Source of the DNA: Pleurotus ostreatus/Saccharomyces cerevisiae fusant | Taxonomy: Eukaryota > Opisthokonta | DNA length: 16,768 nt | Reading direction: 5' to 3' | Assembly (NCBI GenBank): GCA_024196135.1 | Contig: JAMQCK010000739.1 | Coordinates: 1-16,768 of the forward strand | Shown: one piece after another, positions 8,414 to 16,768 of the stretch | Layout of the letters: each line of letters opens with the position of its first letter | Numbering within the stretch: position 1 is the first letter of the stretch | Made by a program: the position numbers and the translations under genes | Notes under the pieces: generated by a model | What the model saw: the letters and a program-made list of their open reading frames with translations, nothing else | What the model was told of the DNA's origin: nothing | Database searches by the model: none

Positions 8414-10259
8414 ATGTCGAACGCTCAACGAAGCGAGCGGACGCCGCTGCTATCATCCTCTTCATCAAGTCGACGCCCCTCATCATCTCGTTCTCGCCGG
8501 CCGAGTAATGCCAGTCGCAACGGAACGCCACCAGCACCGACACCCAGACCCCTGGCCAGAAACACTCCCCCTCGTCCGCGACCACTATCCATCGCCGCAG
8601 TAGTAGAAGCGCAAGAGCCCTCTCACTCCAGCTTTCTTGACTATGTCCGCGGCCGCTTCGACCTCGACAGCGAGACGCCTGCAGTGCGCTTGTCGCTCAC
8701 CTTGCTCCTGCTCCTGCAGTATCGGCGCTCGCTGAAGGATACGTTGGCAAAGGGGAGGGAGGACATCCTAGGAAGTGCATCTACCGTCCGGCAAGCGAAG
8801 GCAGACCTGGAGTCCGTCGAGCATCAGGATATACCAGCGGTGCTGGATCGGCTGGGGCAAGATATCGCGCGAGACAGCGAGCTCTGGGATGTGTTGACGA
8901 CCAGTTGGCTGAGGGAGGATGAGCGCGAGGGAAGGGTCAGAGGTGCGTATTTGCGCGTCGGTGTCGTTGTAGCATACTCAACGGCCTCGCAGTGATCGAC
9001 TTTTTGTGCATAGAAGACGGCGTCCCAGATGCCATGTTGCGTCACGAGCTGATATCTTATGCGCTTGAGAAACGCTGGGCGCAAGGTGAACAAGGCCAGA
9101 GTGATGCACCACGGTCTATCTGGGCGCGGTACGATGCGCTGTGCACGCCGAGGTACGCCAGCATCTCTGCTCGCATATGATCATGCTGACGTTCTTCAGG
9201 ATTAACCTCCTTCTACATAATCTATCCCTTTGGATATACTTTGCCTTGTTGGCCAGCTACCTCATCTATCCGCCTCGACACCACCGCATCCTCCCCGACT
9301 CCCCCGTGGAGACTTACCATGCCCGGGAATGCTTTCTCGTCCTCACGTCCCTTGGCATCGGCCTCAACCCGCTCTACCGAGGAACCCTCCATACCATCTC
9401 GGCCATCGTCACATTCATTCAGTTTGTCGCTACCCTTCCGGACGTGCCGTATCCGTCGGAGGGATCGTTCTTCTACCTGTCGCTGGCCCTAGTCCTTACT
9501 TTCGTGGCTTTCCACTCGCCGTCGTCGATCACCTCACCCATGCTGCTCATCTCAAGAACATCTCGAACCTGGCCGCTCGCGCTCTTCCTGTGGAACGACT
9601 TCAGCAATATCCTCATACCGTCTTTCACGGTGCTAGTCCCTTCTCTACTTGTTATCTCAGTCCTTCTCAGCATAGCGCTGAGCACAACACCCTACGAAGG
9701 ACCGGACACCGCACTTCTCGAGACTATTTCGAACGCCTTTGGCCTGTCCTTTAGTGACAGGACGAATATGACCCCAATGGAGACGCGGGAAATGCTCTTC
9801 ACGGTGCTCCTTGTCGTCATCGGGTGCATGACGGGAGCTGTGTTTCTGGCTTGCACGCGGGTACCAGCGAAGGCAGCCGACACCTCTATCGACCCATGGG
9901 ACCGTTATGGGCCACTGGTCGCCGTACGAGCGAGGCAATCGTTTGTACAGGCGGTCGCGGTGTACTCTACTGCGCCCACGAAGGAGGGGACTATCACGGA
10001 GAGGCGGATAGAGACACGGACATCGCGGCCGCGGTACATGTTCCCTCCGCCTCTCAACCTCATCCACTTGCTGCTCGTCGCCTACCCTCGCGCGTTCGCC
10101 TTCTTGATGACCTGGCGCGGGCGGGCGACACCGCTGCAGGAGAATGCGTTCACGAGGTTCTTGGACGGTGGGGAGGCCGTGCTATGGAGGACCTTGGTAG
10201 GACCATTTGCGGCTATACTGTGGACGTTTTCTTGGATAGTAGGACGTATAGTACGATAG
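8414..10259 (+). CDS. Unrecognised multipass membrane protein
   Basis: The family is not recognised. Exons 8414-8942, 8993-9152 and 9200-10259 (introns 50 and 47 nt) join in frame to 582 aa. Residues 1-60 are disordered, rich in Ser, Arg and Pro, and include ERTPLL, an acidic dileucine-like signal of the kind that routes fungal proteins to the vacuole. Residues about 80-225 form a soluble, charged, partly coiled-coil-like region. The C-terminal half has about six hydrophobic segments: roughly 232-253, 274-308, 320-335, 354-376, 378-392 and 432-456. A charged loop and two less hydrophobic stretches near the C-terminus follow, one beginning at PPLNLIHLLLVAYP. No transporter signature, channel filter or catalytic motif was seen. 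A vacuolar or endomembrane channel or transporter is possible but is only inference. The consistent frame through three exons makes the gene itself secure. Confidence 0.82.
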
Positions 10260-10504
10260 TAGGGCTGATTTTGAGTATAATCGCACGTACGCGTACACGG
10301 CACTGCTGCTGCCGAGCTCCGTTAGTTTCGAGTTAGAGCGGCGTAAGCGACCGTACTTCAGTACGGCTCAAGCGACCTCACCTTCCCCTCGACCTTCACC
10401 GAGTAGCGGCGGCCAGCCCTTCGCTTGAACCTTCCCGGATCACTCACGGTCGTTCCAGACTCCGCAAACCTGAGGGGGAAAGGAATTCTGCGCGCAAATT
10501 ACAT
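10260..10504. other. Intergenic spacer and CBR1 promoter, with hairpin
   Basis: It holds a perfect inverted repeat, CCGTACT (10351-10357), TC, AGTACGG (10360-10366), flanked on both sides by the direct repeat AAGCGACC (about 10345 and 10370). The remainder is C-rich promoter sequence without a TATA box, in keeping with a housekeeping gene. Confidence 0.45.
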
Positions 10505-11879
<1,375 letters not shown>

Positions 11880-12236
11880 GCATACTCATCTACGACTGTT
11901 GATCTAATGACGAAAGTATTGTACTGCTTTGCTTGCCTATAACAATGTTTAGACGATGCTTTCTAGTAATCTGGCTTCCAATGCCTACATTGAGCACTTT
12001 GTCGCCTTTTCCTAACTCCTTCGTAAGTGTCCAGGCAGAGAACCTCAACAATATTATAATACAATACAATTGCCAAACGGGGATGGAATCCACGAATCAC
12101 GATACCACGCGTTGTTTGCGTTTGGTTCGCGTCCACATCTGGTAGAATGGGCTGGGTGCTACTGACAACCCCACTGCCATGACCCCACTGGACATGTATT
12201 CGCAACTTGGACCCCCAAGTTTAAGACTGCTGTGAG
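11880..12236. other. 3' flank of CBR1
   Basis: AT-richer than its surroundings, as expected for a 3' UTR and spacer, with AT-rich words such as ATATTATAATACAATAC around 12050. No gene is seen. Near its end is a 7-bp hairpin, AACTTGG (12204-12210), ACCC, CCAAGTT (12215-12221). Confidence 0.45.
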
Positions 12237-12270
12237 CCGCGCTAGCACGAGGCACGAGTAGCTAGCGCGG
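12237..12270. repeat. Perfect 10-bp inverted repeat
   Basis: CCGCGCTAGC (12237-12246) and GCTAGCGCGG (12261-12270) are exact reverse complements with a 14-nt spacer. They stand at the point where gene-type sequence gives way to the repeat-rich right third of the window. Part of the arm, GCTAGCGCG, recurs near 12651. It could mark an element boundary, but no matching end was found in the window. Confidence 0.5.
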
Positions 12271-12368
12271 TGATAGGCAAGCTAAGGAAGGAAGGGCAAA
12301 CGCCGGTCTGAATCGCCACGCGATCAGACATGTCAGATCGATCACGCAGTGGCTGAGCGCGTCGCTTC

Positions 12369-13037
12369 TTGGGGGACGCGCTCACCGACGAAGGGTGCAG
12401 CCCCCTCGCTTTTCTCGCTGGCTTCCTCGCCCTCTCTCGCCTTGAGGTCCTAGGCGACTCAAGACACAGTCTCTGGCTACAATTTGGCGGCCCGAGCGTA
12501 TCTTTCGACGCGCATATACCCAGGTTCATGCCTGCCGGGACCGACTTCGACGGCGCCCCGCAGCTGAGCGCGCACCCCCTGGGCGGCAGTGACACCGCGC
12601 TGCTACCTCAGCCAGGCAACATCGCCCAAGATCCGCCTCGAAGCGGCGGCGCTAGCGCGCTCGCGAAGGGCTTGACCATCACGTTTCCTTCACCCATCCC
12701 CTTCGGCTTCGACTTCGATGACAGGATCTATCCCGAGCCCATCATACCTACGACCGGCGACACACTCGCTGCCTAGCAATACCGTCGACAGGACATCCCC
12801 GAATCTCGCTCACCTCGCCCACCTTCGCGCGAAGACAGCATACGCCGACCGGGAGCCTCAACAGGCATCGCCGGCTCGCCACCATCCCGACGGAGGCAGC
12901 CTTCGGCAGCGATATGCCCGCCGACTATGCCTGGACGCTTCAAATTCCAACACTTCCATCAGCTACCTTTCGGGCCGATCTCTCAAGCGCGCCCGGGAGT
13001 ACAACCTGCTCGCCTAAGAGCGGAGGCGCTTCATCGC
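12369..13037 (+). pseudogene. Possible decayed gene, one frame broken by an amber codon
   Basis: One frame runs from an ATG at 12369 to a TGA near 13037, interrupted by a single TAG at 12774-12776. Before the stop it reads a hydrophobic then Pro/Gly/Asp-rich protein (FGFDFDDRIYPEP). After the stop it continues in the same frame as an Arg/Ser/Pro-rich stretch (PESRSPRPPSREDSIRR) of the kind seen in disordered proteins. Codon use resembles real coding better than the downstream repeats do. No family was recognised, and no convincing intron removes the stop codon. It may be a broken gene, a transposon gag-like relic, or chance openness in GC-rich DNA. Confidence 0.3.
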
Positions 13038-13369
13038 TGAGTTCTCCCCCTCTTTTAGCTACCTACTTCTCCTCTATGCCCTCACAAGCTCGGATACCCT
13101 TTGACCGCCTTTACAGTACCCACATGACCTACCCGCCACTGACACACGCCCGACTCGCCTCGGCGTCCCTTACGACACCCCCGGTTCCAGCTCGCCACCA
13201 CACCCTAGCTTACACCCACGACCGCCGCCACCCCCTATCTCGCCAGGCCGCCAATACGAGTACAACTTCACGTACAGCAGCATTACTACGACCACCGCTA
13301 CATACCATAATATCTACTATTCAGCCTTTTTCTCTCGCCTTCGCCCGCACACCGTCCCTCCTCCTGCAA

Positions 13370-13890
13370 GATTTATGCGCCAATGCGCCCTTCTACCACC
13401 TCCCGCAAGCAGTACGCGTTCAGGCGCCCTCCCGCTCCTCCTTCCCGCCGACGCTTTCGCGCCAACGCGCCCACTACCCCCTTCGAACACCGCGCCTCGG
13501 CGCGTCCTCTTCTTTCCAGCAGCGTGCCAACGCACGTCCTCCTCCTCCTCCTCCTCCTGCAAGACGTATATGCGCCAACTCGCTTCCTCCTCTTCCTCCT
13601 TCCTCAAGCACGCGCCAACTCGCTTCCTCCTCTTCTTCTTCCTTCAAGCACCACGCTACCGCGTGTCCTCCTCCTCCTCCTCCTGCAAGTCATACGCGCC
13701 AACTCGCTTCCTTCGCCTTCTTCCGGAAGTTTACGCGCCAACTCGCTTCCTCCTTCCTTCCTTTGCAAGAGCGCCAACTCGCTTCCTCCTCCTTCCTTCG
13801 CAAGATTTACGCGCTAAATCGCTTCCTCCTTTTCGCCTGCAAGATTTATGTGCCAATACATCTCCTGCCTGCAAGACCTACATGCCAACG
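13370..13890. repeat. Degenerate minisatellite, period about 36-48 bp
   Basis: The unit is roughly GCAAGAYTTAYGCGCCAA followed by CTCGC and a run of CTTCCTCC. Copies of the core (GCGCCAA or variants) start near 13377, 13459, 13524, 13572, 13612, 13696, 13735, 13771, 13811 and 13850. The spacing is mostly 36-48 bp, with a decayed copy near 13652 filling the one 84-bp gap. The + strand is strongly pyrimidine-rich, so all three + frames stay open; the long open frames here are by-products of the repeat. Spacing is irregular and units are imperfect, unlike a CRISPR array. Confidence 0.75.
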
Positions 13891-16330
13891 TCTATTGCAC
13901 GAACACGCTCTTCGTACCAGCTTACATCGCACCGCCTTACCGACACCCAATACTGACGGAGTTTCGAAGGTACGTGGCATGTCGGTTGTTGCCGTTTGAC
14001 CCTTTCCAGGCTCTCCTTTCACGAACTCACACTCCCCGTCACAACCGGCCCCCCCCCTTTTCACATCAAAATTCATCCCAAGAGGCGCTAATATGTCCCA
14101 CCTTTGCGGCTCTCCACAAAAACCCCGCACCTGCGCGCCCTTCTTCGTCCTCTAGCTCTCGCAAAACCCGGCGCCGGCGCGTCTTTCCTTAGTCACCCTC
14201 AGGCTCCCGCGCGCCCTAGTGCCCTTCTAGCTCATGCGCGGCACCTCGCTAATCAAGCACGAGCAAGATGTCCCCGCTTCCCGACTTTCCGCCACCGCTT
14301 TTACCCGCCCAATTCATTCGTCTACCGCGAGCTCCCATGTCCGTCGTTGTGCGCTCGCCCAGCGTATTTAAGGCGCGAGTACACTGTCCCTGCCACGTCG
14401 TCAAGCTCAACATAGCGCAACACGGGTCTGACGCACCACCACATCGCAGCCACCACCTCAATCTCCCGCTCATGAACAGGTGCGTCGTGCGCCGCCCATT
14501 ATGTACTAACCCCACCCAAGTCCCTCCCACCCTTCCTGCTCGGTGTCTCGCCCAGCTGCGTCAACATATGAGCCTGGCGAGGTCACCCTTCGTTACGTTA
14601 CTCTTTCTTACTCTTCTATCGACAAAGCATGGATTTTTCCATCCCAACGCGCGCTCCCACGCCAATGGCCTGTCGAGAGATTTGCGCCAGCGCGCGACCA
14701 CCTCGCCCCGGTGCTAACTATCACGCCATGCACCCAAATACCTTCGCTCCGCACAATAGTTCGCATCAAGCGGCTCCGGCCGCGCTTCCAAGAGTTTAGG
14801 CGCAGACGCGACACGCATATATGCCTCCTCATCGCCCCCCGCCTCTCTCAGAACGAACCCGGTGCCAACGCGGCCCTCCTTCTTCATCCTCAAGCTCGTG
14901 CGCGCCAGAGCACCTTCCGACACATTTCCTATTACACCACATATTCAACTGAACGTACAGTCACGCAGCCCCGACAAACCGTCAATTCCTTTTCTACCTC
15001 ATGATCTCCAAGGTCCGTCGTGCGCTCCCCGTGATTAACTAACCCCGCCAAGGTCCCTCCCCCTCCTTCTCCCTCCTCACACGCTCTTCCTTCCATACAT
15101 CGCTCTATTCTACTTCCCGGCCAACAAGTCATAAATTCTCGATTCCAACGTGCGTTCGCCGTCTGCCTCCTGCGCGATCTATTGCGCCCACGCGCCCTCG
15201 TACATTCCAAGGCAGAACATTCCGCTTTAAGCGCGCCCCACTTCCCCGCCTCTCGCACATTCTATGACCCTTACGCACCCTACTACACTTACCTCTTTCT
15301 TGTCCCAAACTTCAAGCATTCTTTCGCCTTTTCCACCGCATAGTTTTCCATTGCCGTCGCCTTTCTACTTCCTATGGCAGCCAGACTCGGACGAACACGC
15401 TCTCAGTACCCTTCCCCCGGCAAGTTTTCCTGTCGCTCATCAAGCATTTCAGGTCCGCGCCAATGCGCATTTTCCACACGAAGTTCTCCCTCCTGTCTCT
15501 TACCTTACGTCTTCGCGCGCGCAGGCCTGTCCTCCTAAGCCCCATACCTGCAAGAACCACGCCAAGACGTTCTGCACGCTCCCTCCCACAAAATTCCCGT
15601 GCCAATGCGCAATTTTCTATCGCCCACTTCTTAGGTCGACTCTATTCCCCCATCCCCCGGCACGCCGTTCACACCAATGCGCCCCCTTTGCTCGACGTGA
15701 CTATAGGAACCTCTGGCCGACTGTCTTATGGCCGTAGATGTCAACGCCTCCCACGCCGTGCCCTGTAAATAGGACATCTATTCCTCTTCGCTTCCGCGGC
15801 TTTTTCTTCCTCCCTTTTCCCCACCAGATGTCTCTTGATCTCTCTTCAATTTCTTCCTACTCCTCACGCACCGTGCTTGCAGTTTCCGCCTACCCTTTCA
15901 ACCCCCACGAAGACCCTCGTTCTCCAGGCCTTTCACGCACCTTCACGAGGTTCTTCGAGACAGTCTCCGCCCCTTCCCGCGTGCGCCATTGACAGGGCGC
16001 TCTCCTCACATGAAGCCTTTGTTATGTTCAGACACCCCTCTTCTCGCAAGACTTGCCACCCGGCGCTTCTGTCCACCGCCTCGCCATACCCGCACCTGCA
16101 TTTCCCCATTCTGGCCTGTGGCCTATTGCGGCTCCACTTCGACCCCCAACAACGAACCTGTCACGTGGCCATCGGCTCCGACCGACCCCGCATCACGCGC
16201 TTACACAATTCGACTTTGTTTTCTCATCGCGGCCACGGCAATCCACAGCTACGATCACTTCCTCAACCTCAATTCTTCACGATTCCTTCTCCATTCTTAC
16301 CTCTCCATCCAGTATTCGCTTCCACGCCCT
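13890..16330. repeat. Pyrimidine-rich tract with scattered decayed repeat cores
   Basis: For about 2.4 kb the + strand is C/T-rich and G-poor, with no convincing gene. Words related to the minisatellite core recur: GCGCCAGCGCGC near 14683, TGCCAACGCGG near 14860, GCGCCCACGCGC near 15184, GCGCCAATGCGC near 15459 and TGCCAATGCGC near 15600. A run of nine C lies near 14047. CpG stays frequent, so there is no obvious mark of repeat-induced C-to-T decay. Long open frames on either strand (for example 15835-16560) result from the low stop-codon density and lack protein features. Confidence 0.55.
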
Positions 16331-16660
16331 TGTTAGGAAGCCTTTGCCATCGCTTAGCTCGGTTTGGGGCCGTAGGCCTCTGCCCGTCATCGGCCTCGCG
16401 CGGCTATCGCCTTAGAGCTGCGCTCTGGCTTGGGCTGCTTCGGCCTTGTCCGATGGCGGCATTCGGCTGTCGGTCAGGCTGGAGTCGCCTCGCAGTGTAC
16501 GTCGGCGAGGCTCTGCCGCCCGAGCGGGATGTGCCGGCCACCGTGTCACGTGCCGGTTGATGGTCCCCGCTCGAGGCCGGTCGGGCTTCGCCGACCCGCA
16601 AACCCCCCGCTTCGCTGAAGCGGGGTTCCTCCTGTCTTCATGTCCCTCTCTTCTTTAGTT
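16330..16660. repeat. Hairpin-rich GC segment
   Basis: Composition changes abruptly from C/T-rich to balanced GC-rich with many short inverted repeats. Clear cases are GGTCGG (16580-16585) with CCGACC (16592-16597), and CCCCGCTTC (16606-16614), loop GCT, GAAGCGGGG (16618-16626), a perfect 9-bp stem. CTTCG lies in several of the turns. A CACGTG is present near 16548. No gene is recognised. Confidence 0.5.
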
Positions 16661-16681
16661 ATGGTACAGGATAAGATAAGG

Positions 16682-16750
16682 GGCAGACCAAAGGTCTGCC
16701 CTCTCCCTCTCTTCTCTTTCCTCCCCTCCCAAGCAGACCACAGGTCTGCC
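16682..16750. repeat. Two related palindromes 50 bp apart
   Basis: The first is GGGCAGACC (16682-16690), AAA, GGTCTGCCC (16694-16702). The second is GCAGACC (16734-16740), ACA, GGTCTGC (16744-16750). They share the core GCAGACCANAGGTCTGC and are separated by a CT-rich spacer, giving a 50-bp period. This may be the edge of a tandem or dispersed palindromic repeat family that continues beyond the window. Confidence 0.65.
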
Positions 16751-16768
16751 CGGGATGACTTAGCTTGC

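Noticed and set aside
9657..10067. 136-codon - strand open frame
   Set aside because: Antisense to the membrane-protein gene, whose + strand frame is supported by splicing and hydrophobic segments.
13370..13890. CRISPR-like array
   Set aside because: Units are imperfect with variable spacing, there are no unique spacers between constant repeats, and the genome is eukaryotic.
12914..13999. 361-codon open frame, and long overlapping frames at 13375-13956 and 13383-13817, on the + strand
   Set aside because: All three + frames are open at once because the tandem repeat is pyrimidine-rich and lacks stop codons. The translations are repetitive Ser/Leu/Pro runs with no protein features.
15835..16560. 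241-codon + strand open frame
   Set aside because: It crosses the border between pyrimidine-rich DNA and the hairpin-rich segment, and its composition changes with it; no protein features are seen.
12237..16768. Telomere or LTR retrotransposon
   Set aside because: No TTAGGG/CCCTAA runs, no long terminal repeats, and no reverse transcriptase or integrase motifs in any frame were seen.

Overview
The window looks like nuclear DNA of a GC-rich filamentous basidiomycete, most likely an Agaricomycete. The evidence is many short introns of about 47-64 nt with GTRNGT donors and YAG acceptors, codon use rich in C/G at third positions, small secreted thaumatin-like proteins of the Agaricomycete type, and TATA boxes about 90 bp upstream of start codons. 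All gene models here were spliced by hand, with frame continuity checked across each junction; no transcript evidence was available.

Layout. (1) 1-297, + strand: the last exons of a gene that begins outside the window. (2) 905-1615, - strand: a thaumatin-like secreted protein (four exons, 185 aa). (3) 2553-3161, + strand: intronless riboflavin kinase (FMN1). (4) 3309-4537, + strand: a six-exon ACMSD-type metal-dependent amidohydrolase/decarboxylase, 322 aa. (5) 4682-5399, - strand: a second thaumatin-like protein with exactly the same exon lengths as the first. (6) 5400-7162: a 1.76 kb stretch without a convincing gene, ending in a TATA box inside a nested inverted repeat. (7) 7163-7979, + strand: an unrecognised secreted protein, 219 aa. 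(8) 8414-10259, + strand: an unrecognised multipass membrane protein, 582 aa. (9) 10505-11879, + strand: NADH-cytochrome b5 reductase (CBR1 type, 385 aa) with an unusual N-terminal extension. (10) About 12.2 kb to the window end: no convincing intact gene. This part holds a broken open frame, a roughly 40-bp minisatellite at about 13.37-13.89 kb, a long pyrimidine-rich stretch with decayed copies of the same core, and a terminal hairpin-rich segment with palindromes 50 bp apart.

Functionally the genes are a mixed housekeeping and secretome neighbourhood, not one evident pathway. Riboflavin kinase makes FMN and the reductase uses FAD, but they are 7 kb apart and nothing shows co-regulation. 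The two thaumatin-like genes are a clear duplicate pair flanking the riboflavin kinase/amidohydrolase pair. The most unusual non-coding signals are a palindrome (GAAGTT-S-AACTTC next to TCACG/CACGT sequences) shared by two otherwise unrelated promoters, and the repeat-rich right third.
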